Below are positions 1 through 6,729 of a stretch of DNA of 6,807 nucleotides, piece after piece; position 1 is the stretch's first letter; every line of letters begins with the position of its first letter. This stretch comes from Salibacteraceae bacterium (lineage in GTDB: Bacteria; Bacteroidota; Bacteroidia; Flavobacteriales_G; Salibacteraceae), in assembly GCA_023262195.1 (NCBI GenBank), contig JALRDM010000215.1, positions 1 to 6,807 of the forward strand, in the 5' to 3' direction. A program made the translations under genes and the position numbers. A model generated the notes under the pieces. The model saw only the letters and a program-made list of their open reading frames with translations, was not told where the DNA came from and ran no database searches.

Positions 1-288
1 GAACGCTAATCCATAAAGTCCGTAGGCGTTTTTAAAAAGGATAAACCTCCTTGTTTTCTTGGTGAATTTTTGTTTCTCTTTTCTTACAGGAAACCGCCTA
101 TTCCACAAGGCCGATAAAAAGCGACCAAATTTGTAAAAGACGTATACGCCAATAATTCCTCCCATTGTAGTTGCCAAGATGGATTCAACTAGTGAGTAAC
201 CGGCTAGATATGCAGATGTTGGTGAATACATGAACTTGGCAGATGCAACAAGTAAAACGCCAAAGAATTTTATGATTTCAGCAATCAT
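1..288 (-). CDS. Small multi-pass membrane protein, 3' end outside window
   Basis: The frame is open from an ATG at 288-286 to the first base of the window, giving 96 residues with no stop, so the C-terminus is missing. Two hydrophobic stretches are visible: about residues 5-20 (FFGVLLVASAKF) and 33-52 (LVESILATTMGGIIGVYVFY). A strongly basic segment at 63-83, rich in K and R, follows and is probably a cytoplasmic loop. A further hydrophobic stretch seems to begin near residue 89. The start lies 7 nt after the upp stop codon, so it is probably cotranscribed with upp. I do not recognise the family with certainty. The layout recalls small Bacteroidota membrane proteins related to the small multidrug export group, but that is a weak impression and no substrate or function can be assigned. 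Confidence 0.75.
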   Translation of the reverse strand, partial: MIAEIIKFFGVLLVASAKFMYSPTSAYLAGYSLVESILATTMGGIIGVYVFYKFGRFLSALWNRRFPVRKEKQKFTKKTRRFILFKNAYGLYGLAF

Positions 289-295
289 TGATCAA

Positions 296-952
296 CTATG
301 ATTGTAGCTTCACTCCAAAGGCTAGATCGCCTGCATCTCCGAGTCCTGGGACGATGTATTTTGCGCTATTCAGTTCAGGGTCTATGTCAGCCACCCATAG
401 ATTGCAATCTGGGTGCGAATCTTTCAGGTTGTTCACTCCTTCTTCACTGGCAATGACGGAAGCAAAGTGTACTTCTTTGGGAGTGCCAAAAGGTTTGAGT
501 GCCTCCATCGACACTTGAAAAGAAGACCCCGTTGCAAGCATAGGGTCGCTAAGAATTAACACTTTATCCTGCAGCGAAGGACAAGCTATGTAACCAACTT
601 CAATTTCGAAAGAGCCTCCTTCGTTGTGCTTACGATAGGCAGAAACAAAACCACTTTCGGCATGTGGAAATGCTTTGAGTAATCCATTGTGTAAGGGTAA
701 ACCGGCACGTAAAATGGTAATCAAAACCACCTCGTTAGCATTGATCAATTCTTGGCTTTTCGAGCCAAGTGGTGTTTGAATATCTGTGGTTTGTCGAGGT
801 AATTGTTTGCTGATTTCATAGCCCAATACAATTCCAATACTTTCAATGTTCGTTCGAAATACATCTCTACGATTCTGAACATTCACATTCCTCAACTCTG
901 CCATGAAATTGCTTATGACAGATGCTTCGCGGCATAGACTAATAACTTCCAT
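296..952 (-). CDS. upp: Uracil phosphoribosyltransferase
   Basis: This cytosolic enzyme of pyrimidine salvage converts uracil and PRPP to UMP and pyrophosphate. The 218-residue product is slightly longer than the E. coli enzyme (208). ILRAG near residues 80-84 is a family block. The PRPP-binding loop is at about 131-144 (VLILSDPMLATGSS). The uracil-binding C-terminal signature is at 199-213 (YIVPGLGDAGDLAFG). All key family motifs are intact; DPMLATGSS replaces the commoner DPMLATGGS. The frame extends two codons upstream to a TTG at 958, but the ATG at 952-950 is the better start: it lies 12 nt after the stop of the preceding acyltransferase gene in AT-rich sequence without a Shine-Dalgarno, as is usual in Bacteroidota. 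It sits fourth in the radC cluster, and a candidate internal promoter at 1004-1030 might express it independently. Confidence 0.96.
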   Translation of the reverse strand: MEVISLCREASVISNFMAELRNVNVQNRRDVFRTNIESIGIVLGYEISKQLPRQTTDIQTPLGSKSQELINANEVVLITILRAGLPLHNGLLKAFPHAESGFVSAYRKHNEGGSFEIEVGYIACPSLQDKVLILSDPMLATGSSFQVSMEALKPFGTPKEVHFASVIASEEGVNNLKDSHPDCNLWVADIDPELNSAKYIVPGLGDAGDLAFGVKLQS

Positions 953-964
953 GGTCAATTATTT

Positions 965-1885
965 TTATGATAAGTATGGGATTCGCCATCCAGAGTGATA
1001 ATGCAAATATATTCTTGACACACCGCCAAAGCTTCTATATAAGAATGCAAGATTTTCATCCTCACTGCCTTCAAAATCAAGCACTATGTTTTTGCCTGAA
1101 TATTCCTTGATTATTGAGTCGAACAAGGCATGCATAGATCCTGTAGATCTGGCTTCAGGCTTTGTAGCTGTGAATAGATTCAACAAACGGTTCGTGGTTT
1201 TTACAAGCATAACATAGGCTATTGCCTTACCATCTAAAAAAGCTACCCATGTCTCCGCTTTGCCGTTGGTTAAGTACTCTGTAAATACGCTTCTAATCTC
1301 CTTATAAAATGCATCAGACAATCCTGAAAGTGCCCTTCCCTTGCCGATTTTAAATGCTTCGATGGCATCCTCGTAGAATTCGTTAGTACATCGAATGTCA
1401 ATACCGCAAGCTTTAGACTTTTTTAGATTGCTCAATGCATTACGATTGTATTTTCCTGATAGGTCACCGTAAGCCGCGTTTAGGTCAAGTTCAATATTCT
1501 GTCTCTGCTGACCTGTGATCTGTATTTGACTTGTATAGTCTGAGTTGAACTTCACATCGATGCGCCAAAAGCGTTTAAGCATCCAATCGATCGCGCGGTT
1601 TATCTCATCTCCATTGTATTGAGTTGAGAAAAGAGGGCCTAGTTGCTGAGCCGTGAGTGGTTGATAAACTTGAGCTAGTGGAAATTTCTTTATACACAAT
1701 GGCCAGACAATTTCATATTCAGGCCAAACCAATGCACCCCAATCTTTACCACATAGATTTAAATATTCAAACTGATAATAGTGTCGAAACGCTGGATTTG
1801 TATTAACCACACGATTCCACTCAATAGGATCGATTTGATGACTATTTAACCACCTCACTATGCAATAGTGTTTGTAGTAAGTCAT
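965..1885 (-). CDS. FemAB/GNAT-like acyltransferase
   Basis: The protein of about 306 residues resembles Bacteroidota proteins annotated as GNAT-family N-acetyltransferases with a FemAB-like layout. Visible family features are an N-terminal IDPIEWN block, a QQLG motif near 80-83, a basic helix near 145-159 (KYNRNALSNLKKSKA), a GNAT-like core at about 214-259 (VAFLDGKAIAYVMLV and following strands), and a C-terminal LDFEGSEDENLAFLYRSFGG at 269-288. It probably transfers an acyl or aminoacyl group to an amine, perhaps on a cell-envelope precursor; the substrate is unknown. The start is uncertain. A GTG at 1894, the ATG at 1885 chosen here, and a GTG at 1858 are in frame, and all overlap the deacetylase gene. 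The 1858 start would shorten that overlap to 17 bp and fits where I remember relatives beginning. The coding overlap suggests coupled translation and a linked role with the deacetylase-like neighbour. Confidence 0.82.
   Translation of the reverse strand: MTYYKHYCIVRWLNSHQIDPIEWNRVVNTNPAFRHYYQFEYLNLCGKDWGALVWPEYEIVWPLCIKKFPLAQVYQPLTAQQLGPLFSTQYNGDEINRAIDWMLKRFWRIDVKFNSDYTSQIQITGQQRQNIELDLNAAYGDLSGKYNRNALSNLKKSKACGIDIRCTNEFYEDAIEAFKIGKGRALSGLSDAFYKEIRSVFTEYLTNGKAETWVAFLDGKAIAYVMLVKTTNRLLNLFTATKPEARSTGSMHALFDSIIKEYSGKNIVLDFEGSEDENLAFLYRSFGGVSRIYLHYHSGWRIPYLS
1004..1030 (-). promoter_or_regulatory. Candidate internal promoter for upp
   Basis: Read on the minus strand, 1011-1004 is TATATTTG, a perfect match to the Bacteroidota -7 element TAnnTTTG. 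A TTTG lies at 1030-1027, but the spacer is 15 nt, shorter than the usual 17-23. Transcription would begin near 997, giving upp a leader of about 45 nt. The site lies inside the 3' end of the acyltransferase gene, so the match could be chance. Confidence 0.3.
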
Positions 1886-3152
1886 ACGAACCACGCTTCG
1901 ATTCTATTCCTGTAAGTACTTCTGGATGCCACATCGTGCAGAAAGTCCCCCCATATGAGTTGCATTCGTTCTTAATTGCCATCATTTCTTCTTCAGGGTC
2001 TGTACTCAAGCGCATGGAAACAATGTCAGAAAAATGGGTAGGCATGAGCGTTATGTCCACCACTTCATCTTTTTGCAGGTTGAAGAATTTAAATGGATGA
2101 GCGGTTCCAGCCCTGAAGCCATTTACATCAGGAAACCCCAGCGTATAGTCAAATGTGATACCAAGCTCGGCTAAAGTGAGTAAGGTATGTGGCAATCTCC
2201 ATCGCATATAATGTTGCCTACTTACATTAACTCTGCTGCTGCATATTGATCTTAGTCTTCCCAGCTCCAACTCGAGCTTTTGACCATCCTCGCAACTAAA
2301 GTAAGATGGGTGCAATCCGATCTCTGATCTAAGCGCAAGCTCGTTTACTTTTTGTGTGACAGCGGGGAGATGAATCGGATTATTTCGATCAAACCTAGAG
2401 GGTTCACCAACCTGGATAAAGAAGATGGGATTGACCCCGTATTTCAAGCATATCTCAATAATATCTTGATAAATATCGATTGGGTCTGTTTTGCCAAATA
2501 GCTGAATAGGTAGCCGCGTTTTCAAGGATGATGGCTTACGCACGGTATCAACTATGGTGGAAAGGATTGAACGTGCCAGACCCTTTTCTCGGTAATAAAA
2601 CATCTGATCAACATCTACGGTCACAGCAACACGATTAGGCTCGTTGACCGGTTGATTGCTGCACGATGGATAGATCTTTTTTATTTCTTCACTCAAACCT
2701 TTCACAAGGCCATCCACGAATGCTTTTTGAAGACACCCAAATCCTTTTTGTATTGATTCGGAAGATTGAAATCTACCGTGTTCATCACTTCTATATGGAA
2801 GGTACTCTTGATAGAGTGCTAAAAAATAAAAGCATGTGGCGAGCACATCTACCTGTTTTCCGGCACCGTTTTCCGAAAACAGACATGGTACTTCTGATCG
2901 CTCCTTTTCAAATTCTACCGGTTGCAAACTTTTACCAGCGAGCAAACCGTTTGGCCTTATTTGATAGCCTCCTTCAAGAGACTTTATAGAATAGTTGAGC
3001 TTAATTCCATCATAGCCAATGAAGTCTTTCGTTCGAGTGGTTTGGATCACCTTAAAACCAAGCCTTCGAGCAAACACTTCATCGAGGGTATATCTTAACC
3101 TATTGGTTCGTTTCTCGGTGTATACTAATATCTCCGTTGGGTTATTATTCAT
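1842..3152 (-). CDS. Polysaccharide deacetylase-like protein, DUF7033 type
   Basis: The 436-residue protein has an N-terminal region of about 165 residues that resembles DUF7033, followed by a carbohydrate-esterase-4/NodB-like barrel. Motifs in order are TVDVDQ at 178-183 (D180 and D182 as likely metal or catalytic acids), EIGLHPSY at 277-284 (H281), SRQHYMRW at 311-318, FDYTLGF at 334-340, GFRAGTAHPF at 345-354, and a C-terminal WHPE at 408-411. The classical HxxH metal pair is replaced by H281-P-S-Y, so the metal site differs from typical NodB enzymes. There is no signal peptide or membrane segment, which suggests a cytoplasmic protein acting on a sugar precursor rather than finished polymer; this is inference. 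The start codon overlaps the radC stop in an ATGA junction, and the 3' end overlaps the acyltransferase gene, so translational coupling on both sides is likely. Deacetylase activity itself is unproven. Confidence 0.85.
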   Translation of the reverse strand: MNNNPTEILVYTEKRTNRLRYTLDEVFARRLGFKVIQTTRTKDFIGYDGIKLNYSIKSLEGGYQIRPNGLLAGKSLQPVEFEKERSEVPCLFSENGAGKQVDVLATCFYFLALYQEYLPYRSDEHGRFQSSESIQKGFGCLQKAFVDGLVKGLSEEIKKIYPSCSNQPVNEPNRVAVTVDVDQMFYYREKGLARSILSTIVDTVRKPSSLKTRLPIQLFGKTDPIDIYQDIIEICLKYGVNPIFFIQVGEPSRFDRNNPIHLPAVTQKVNELALRSEIGLHPSYFSCEDGQKLELELGRLRSICSSRVNVSRQHYMRWRLPHTLLTLAELGITFDYTLGFPDVNGFRAGTAHPFKFFNLQKDEVVDITLMPTHFSDIVSMRLSTDPEEEMMAIKNECNSYGGTFCTMWHPEVLTGIESKRGSYDLLQTLLHSEVVK

Positions 3153-3850
3153 AGCAAACCTTCATCCGCAAAGCTCGTGTATTCTTTTCCCGCTATAATA
3201 ATGTGATCCAATACTGATATTTCTAAAATTTTTCCAGCCTCAACAAGAGACTTAGTGATTTTCATATCGCTTTGGCTTGGATTTAGATTTCCCGATGGAT
3301 GGTTGTGGGCTAGAATTATGGCAGAGGCTAGCTTATCGATAGCAGGCTTAAAGACTAATCGGGGATCAACCACCGTGCCTGAAACACCACCTTGACTAAT
3401 CCTTATCGTATCGATAACCGAATTATTTCTTCGGAGCAATAAAACATAGAATTGCTCATGATCAAGATCTGCTAAATATGGATATAGCGCATTGAACGAA
3501 TCTGTACTTGAAGTAATTTTTTCCGTTTTGCTCTGCATCGAGCTCTTTCTGCGTCTTCCAAGCTCAAGAGCTGCGACAATGGTAATGGCTCGCGCTTCGC
3601 CTATTCCCTTAAACTTAATTAGATCACTCACACCCAGTTGACCTAGCATATTAAGGTCATTGTTTACTGATGCTAAAATTCGCTTGGCGAGGTCTACGGC
3701 AGATTCATTTTTTGTTCCTGAGCCAATAAGAATGGCGATGAGTTCTGCATCTGACAATACGCTTCTACCCTTGTCACGCAATTTTTCGCGTGGTCGATCA
3801 TCAACAGACCATGACTTGATGGATAGAGAAGATTTGGTATTGGAGTTCAT
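3149..3850 (-). CDS. radC: RadC family JAMM-domain protein
   Basis: This is a full-length RadC of 233 residues (E. coli about 222). The N-terminal block SWSVDDRPREKL is at 13-24. A helix-hairpin-helix region spans roughly 67-100, with KGIGEARA at 81-88. The C-terminal JAMM/MPN metalloprotease-like domain runs from about 113 to 233. Its metal signature is complete: E132, H182 and H184 in AHNHPSG, and D195 in NPSQSD. The family was named for a repair mutant, but a direct repair role is not supported and its true function is unsettled. The ATG at 3850 lies only 14 nt beyond the T-tract of the rpsT terminator, leaving no room for a normal promoter. Expression may depend on read-through. The stop overlaps the next start by 4 bp (ATGA), making it the first gene of the left-hand cluster. 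Confidence 0.95.
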   Translation of the reverse strand: MNSNTKSSLSIKSWSVDDRPREKLRDKGRSVLSDAELIAILIGSGTKNESAVDLAKRILASVNNDLNMLGQLGVSDLIKFKGIGEARAITIVAALELGRRRKSSMQSKTEKITSSTDSFNALYPYLADLDHEQFYVLLLRRNNSVIDTIRISQGGVSGTVVDPRLVFKPAIDKLASAIILAHNHPSGNLNPSQSDMKITKSLVEAGKILEISVLDHIIIAGKEYTSFADEGLL

Positions 3851-3864
3851 CTAAGCGTGTGGTG

Positions 3865-3898
3865 AAAATAAAAAAGGCCCATCAAAACGATGAGCCTT
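3865..3898 (-). terminator. Intrinsic terminator after rpsT
   Basis: Read on the minus strand, 3898-3889 (AAGGCTCATC) pairs with 3883-3874 (GATGGGCCTT) in a 10-bp stem with one G-U pair and a five-base GTTTT loop. The T-rich tract TTTTATTTT follows at 3873-3865. It begins 24 nt after the rpsT stop codon and should end the tRNA-Glu/rpsT transcript, and any proS read-through, just before radC. Confidence 0.9.
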
Positions 3899-3922
3899 AG
3901 TCAAAATTGTGCCTAAATCTTC

Positions 3923-4177
3923 TTACTTCAAAGAAGCCAAATGACGGGCAACACCCGATTTTAAGTTTGCCGCCTTATTACTGTGAATAATATTCTTCTT
4001 AGCTAATTTGTCAATCATAGCTTCCACCTTTGGCTTCATGTCTTCCACCTCTTTTTTAGATGTGGATGCACGCAACGCCCTTAAAGCGTTTCTCATGGTT
4101 TTATGATAATAGCTATTCGCTTCCCTACGCTTTGCGTTTTGGCGAATTCGTTTTAAAGCTGACTGATGGTTTGCCAT
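3923..4177 (-). CDS. rpsT: 30S ribosomal protein S20
   Basis: The 84-residue, very basic protein has the usual length and signatures of S20, which binds 16S rRNA early in small-subunit assembly. The N-terminus MANHQSALKRIRQN and the C-terminal block KNIIHSNKAANLKSG (residues 61-75) are highly characteristic. The ATG at 4177 is the only sensible start. It lies 15 nt downstream of the last base of tRNA-Glu, and the spacer (CAATTTTTTTGAACT) contains no Shine-Dalgarno. No separate promoter fits in that gap, so rpsT must be transcribed together with the tRNA and then either released by tRNA 3' processing or translated from the joint transcript. An intrinsic terminator follows. In E. coli S20 represses its own translation; nothing in this short leader shows whether that occurs here. 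Confidence 0.98.
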   Translation of the reverse strand: MANHQSALKRIRQNAKRREANSYYHKTMRNALRALRASTSKKEVEDMKPKVEAMIDKLAKKNIIHSNKAANLKSGVARHLASLK

Positions 4178-4192
4178 AGTTCAAAAAAATTG

Positions 4193-4264
4193 TAGCCCGT
4201 AGGGGAATCGAACCCCTGTTTCCAGAATGAAAATCTGGCGTCCTAACCCCTAGACGAACGGGCC
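4193..4264 (-). tRNA. tRNA-Glu (anticodon UUC)
   Basis: The 72-nt minus-strand sequence folds as a complete cloverleaf. The acceptor arm GGCCCGT pairs with ACGGGCT, with a G1-U72 pair. The D arm uses GTCT/GGAC. The anticodon arm is CCAGA-TTTTCAT-TCTGG with anticodon TTC at 4231-4229. The T arm is AGGGG-TTCGATT-CCCCT, and the discriminator is A73. CCA is not encoded (the sequence continues CA then A), so the 3' end must be added enzymatically. It lies between a strong upstream promoter and rpsT, and appears to form the 5' part of the rpsT transcript. It supplies glutamate for translation and, in most bacteria, for tetrapyrrole synthesis. Confidence 0.98.
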
Positions 4265-4279
4265 TTTTTAAAAGGTCTG

Positions 4280-4309
4280 CAAATGTAATTATATCTTGAA
4301 TTGAATCAA
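4280..4309 (-). promoter_or_regulatory. Promoter of tRNA-Glu and rpsT
   Basis: On the minus strand TTG at 4309-4307 is followed by a 19-nt spacer and TACATTTG at 4287-4280, a perfect match to the Bacteroidota vegetative consensus TTG-N19-TAnnTTTG. The predicted transcription start is near 4274, about ten bases before the mature tRNA 5' end. A small inverted repeat (CTTGA/TCAAG, 4295-4310) overlaps the -33 element; its significance is unknown. Confidence 0.82.
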
Positions 4310-4326
4310 GTCTATATGATGAATTT

Positions 4327-5010
4327 TTAATTTGTCTTTGGATTTGTATCCGAAAACTTAAATCCCAAACGCTTTCCAGTCTTTAGTTTTAGGTCTTGAC
4401 TAATGGATTTTATCTCTGCTAAATTCACTTCTTGCACCGCCCTGTATGGAGGCGTGTATAAGTCAAAGTCAATAGCATAATGCAGCGCGGCTTCTGCCAC
4501 TTCCCTCATTTTTTCATCTGTAAACTTCATGGTAGAGAAATCTCTAAATAAAAAACCAAGTTGACCTCTACCTTCCACGAAAAAGTTACCCTCTCGATTC
4601 ACAAATATTCTCGCCACCAAATAACCCGAGTCATTTTCACGATTAAATCGAAAGGAGTCTGTCAAAAAATTGTAGACATTGATGATTCCGCAATACCCAT
4701 TTTCTGGGTTCTTAGTTAAATAAGTACTCTTATGCAATGGATTATCTGCAGGAAAAGCAAAAACATTAGTGTGCATATGAAATACAATGGTGTCGCCAGC
4801 TACTGTAATTTGAGTCTCATACTTACTGGGTGATTTCATTTCCACCACTATCCGTTCATCCCGTGGTGTGATGTAGGTATGAAGCTCCTCTGTTATAAGA
4901 GCTATTTGTCTTTTGAGAAGCTTAAACTTTTCATATGTAAGCGCAAAAACATCTTGCTTTAATGCCGCCTTTCCTGTAAGGGCTTGCTTTAGTTTTTCCA
5001 TCGAACTCAT
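4327..5010 (-). CDS. Conserved-looking protein of unknown function downstream of proS
   Basis: I do not recognise a named family for this soluble protein of about 227 residues. It has no signal peptide, no membrane segment and no obvious catalytic motif. The N-terminal part (about 1-50) is lysine-rich and probably helical. The middle (about 52-155) looks beta-rich, with ITVAGDTIVFHMHTNVFAF at 67-85, YCGIINVYNFLTDSFRFNR and GNFFVEGRGQLGFLFRDF. The C-terminal part is again helical, ending in a basic tail. The frame opens with a TTG at 5028 inside proS, but the ATG at 5010 is preferred because it follows the proS TAA by one base; the ATG at 5001 is also possible. The near-zero gap implies cotranscription and coupled translation with proS. 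No terminator separates it from the tRNA-Glu promoter. The name of proS should not be transferred to it. Confidence 0.83.
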   Translation of the reverse strand: MSSMEKLKQALTGKAALKQDVFALTYEKFKLLKRQIALITEELHTYITPRDERIVVEMKSPSKYETQITVAGDTIVFHMHTNVFAFPADNPLHKSTYLTKNPENGYCGIINVYNFLTDSFRFNRENDSGYLVARIFVNREGNFFVEGRGQLGFLFRDFSTMKFTDEKMREVAEAALHYAIDFDLYTPPYRAVQEVNLAEIKSISQDLKLKTGKRLGFKFSDTNPKTN

Positions 5011-5011
5011 T

Positions 5012-6484
5012 TTAATATGCTTTAGCAAAAATTACACGTTGGGAAGACGGCTTCCCCGATCTGACACAAACCCCCTCTTGTTTTTGATTGTTCAATGGAA
5101 TGCATCTAATTGTGGCTTTAGTCTCTTGCTTTATCAACTCTTCCGTTTCGCTAGAACCATCCCAGTGAGCACTTACAAAGCCTCCTTGCTCGATGGCCTT
5201 TTTAAACGAATCGTAATCGTTCACCTCATGTGTATTTGTTTCTTGAAACTTCTGAGCACGGTTGAAGATATTATCTTGGATTTCGTCTAAAAGATTGACA
5301 ATGTGATTTACAACCTGGTCCACAGCCACTGGCTGTTTTTCTAAGGTGTCTCTTCGAGCAACTTCCACCGTATTTTTCTCAAGGTCTTTTGGCCCAATGG
5401 CTATCCGTACTGGCACACCTTTCATTTCGTATTCAGCAAACTTAAACCCTGGTTTATATGTGTCACGGTTATCAAACTTCACGGTCAACCCATGTTTTTC
5501 TAATTCGCTTTTAATTGGAGCCACCTTGGCTGATATCTCTTCTAATTGCTCAGACCCTTTATATATGGGCACAATGGCCACATGAATTGGTGCCAATTTT
5601 GGTGGTAATACCAACCCATTATCATCTGAATGAGCCATAATCAAGGCACCCATTAATCGGGTTGAAACCCCCCAACTCGTGGCCCATACAAATTCTTGTT
5701 TACCTTCTTTCGTAGTATATTTCACATCAAAGGCCTGGGCAAAGTTCTGCCCAAGGAAGTGGCTGGTTCCTGCTTGCAATGCTTTACCATCTTGCATAAG
5801 AGCTTCTATACAATATGTTTCTTCCGCACCAGCAAATTGTTCTGATTTAGTTTTTAAACCCTGAATTACAGGCATAGCCATAAAGTCTCGAGCAAAGGTT
5901 GCGTACACATTAATCATTTGCTCCGTTTCGTCTAGCGCCTCTTTCTTTGTAGCATGTGCCGTATGCCCCTCTTGCCAGAGGAATTCAGCCGTTCTCAAAA
6001 ACAACCGCGTTCGCATCTCCCATCTTACCACATTAGCCCATTGGTTGATGAGGATTGGTAAATCGCGATATGACTGAATCCAATTCTTGTATGTTTTCCA
6101 AATTATTGCCTCACTTGTTGGTCGAACGATTAGCTCCTCTTCAAGCTTAGCCTCTGGATCAACCATCAACTTTCCCTCCTTATTAGGATCATTTTTGAGT
6201 CTGTAATGGGTGACCACTGCACATTCTTTGGCAAAACCTTCGGCATTTTTTTCTTCTGCTTCGAAAAGTGACTTCGGAATAAACAGCGGGAAATATGCAT
6301 TTGAATGCCCAGTATCTTTAAACATCTTGTCTAATGCAGATTGCATTTTTTCCCATATGGAAAAGCCATATGGCTTAATCACCATACACCCTCTGACCTC
6401 GCTATTTTCAGCCAAGTCTGCTTTAACCACCAACTCATTGTACCATTGGGAATAGTTTTCTGAGCGACTGGTAAGTTTTGCCAT
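5012..6484 (-). CDS. proS: Prolyl-tRNA synthetase, archaeal/eukaryotic-type short form
   Basis: This class II aminoacyl-tRNA synthetase charges tRNA-Pro with proline. Its 490 residues fit the archaeal/eukaryotic type, which lacks the bacterial editing insertion. Motif 1 lies near 57-70 (ending FPLFIP), a RPTSE block at 121-125, motif 2 at about 154-174 (RWEMRTRLF to QEGH), and motif 3 at about 269-295 with R276. An anticodon-binding domain follows from about 298 to 395. The C-terminal domain ends in FAKAY, with the conserved terminal tyrosine (Y490). Of the four zinc cysteines known in the Thermus enzyme, only C473 remains; the matching positions are D442, T447 and S476, at exactly the family spacing. 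The domain therefore probably no longer binds zinc. The ATG at 6484 is well supported, with a promoter at 6512-6540 giving a short leader. Confidence 0.97.
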   Translation of the reverse strand: MAKLTSRSENYSQWYNELVVKADLAENSEVRGCMVIKPYGFSIWEKMQSALDKMFKDTGHSNAYFPLFIPKSLFEAEEKNAEGFAKECAVVTHYRLKNDPNKEGKLMVDPEAKLEEELIVRPTSEAIIWKTYKNWIQSYRDLPILINQWANVVRWEMRTRLFLRTAEFLWQEGHTAHATKKEALDETEQMINVYATFARDFMAMPVIQGLKTKSEQFAGAEETYCIEALMQDGKALQAGTSHFLGQNFAQAFDVKYTTKEGKQEFVWATSWGVSTRLMGALIMAHSDDNGLVLPPKLAPIHVAIVPIYKGSEQLEEISAKVAPIKSELEKHGLTVKFDNRDTYKPGFKFAEYEMKGVPVRIAIGPKDLEKNTVEVARRDTLEKQPVAVDQVVNHIVNLLDEIQDNIFNRAQKFQETNTHEVNDYDSFKKAIEQGGFVSAHWDGSSETEELIKQETKATIRCIPLNNQKQEGVCVRSGKPSSQRVIFAKAY

Positions 6485-6511
6485 CGTAGTTTGTTTTTTT
6501 TAAATAAGTGG

Positions 6512-6540
6512 CAAATGTAGAAGCATAAAAACTTCTCAAA
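6512..6540 (-). promoter_or_regulatory. Promoter of proS
   Basis: On the minus strand TTTG at 6540-6537 is followed by a 17-nt spacer and TACATTTG at 6519-6512, a perfect TAnnTTTG -7 element identical to that before tRNA-Glu. Transcription should start near 6506, leaving a leader of about 20-25 nt containing an A8 run and no Shine-Dalgarno. An inverted repeat AGAAG/CTTCT (6519-6523 and 6532-6536) fills the spacer between the two elements. Confidence 0.78.
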
Positions 6541-6688
6541 GCCGAATAATTGTAATCTACTCAACTAAAATTCTAACATCCTGTTTTATCTTTAGGCATC
6601 AAGATGTTTGGAAGTAATATTGATAAATCCCTTGCATTTGGATACAAAGAATCGTGTCAAACAAACATTTAAAGTGAGTAACACAAAT

Positions 6689-6719
6689 TTTGGTACGGTC
6701 TTGGTATTGAGTATAAAAA
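6689..6719 (+). promoter_or_regulatory. Weak candidate promoter for the divergent lipoprotein gene
   Basis: TTTG at 6689-6692, a 19-nt spacer and TATAAAAA at 6712-6719 have the correct spacing, but the second element matches only the TA of TAnnTTTG. Its start would leave an almost leaderless mRNA. An alternative is TTTG at 6607-6610 with TGCATTTG at 6633-6640 (22-nt spacer, one mismatch), which would give a leader of about 80 nt. Neither is convincing. Confidence 0.22.
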
Positions 6720-6729
6720 ATTAGAAGTT

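Noticed and set aside
288..518. Plus-strand open frame opposite upp
   Set aside because: The minus strand encodes the complete uracil-binding signature here, and the plus-strand peptide is low-complexity and serine/proline-rich without a family match.
2666..2989. Plus-strand open frame of 107 codons inside the deacetylase gene
   Set aside because: It is antisense to a well-supported gene with family motifs and its translation shows no recognisable domain or signal.
1842..3850. radC with its neighbours as a defence island or mobile element
   Set aside because: RadC-like genes are common on mobile elements, but there is no integrase, transposase, direct repeat, nuclease or toxin nearby, and the RadC here is the full-length chromosomal type.
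4265..4275. Inverted repeat CCTTTT/AAAAGG just before the tRNA-Glu 5' end
   Set aside because: The loop is a single base, too tight for a hairpin, and the site lies in the short leader removed by tRNA 5' processing.
4295..4310. Hairpin CTTGA/TCAAG as a terminator for the proS operon
   Set aside because: The stem has only five AT-rich pairs and no T-tract follows; it overlaps the tRNA-Glu promoter instead.
4913..5290. Plus-strand open frame of 125 codons across the proS/unknown gene junction
   Set aside because: It lies opposite the conserved ProRS C-terminus and looks like a composition shadow.
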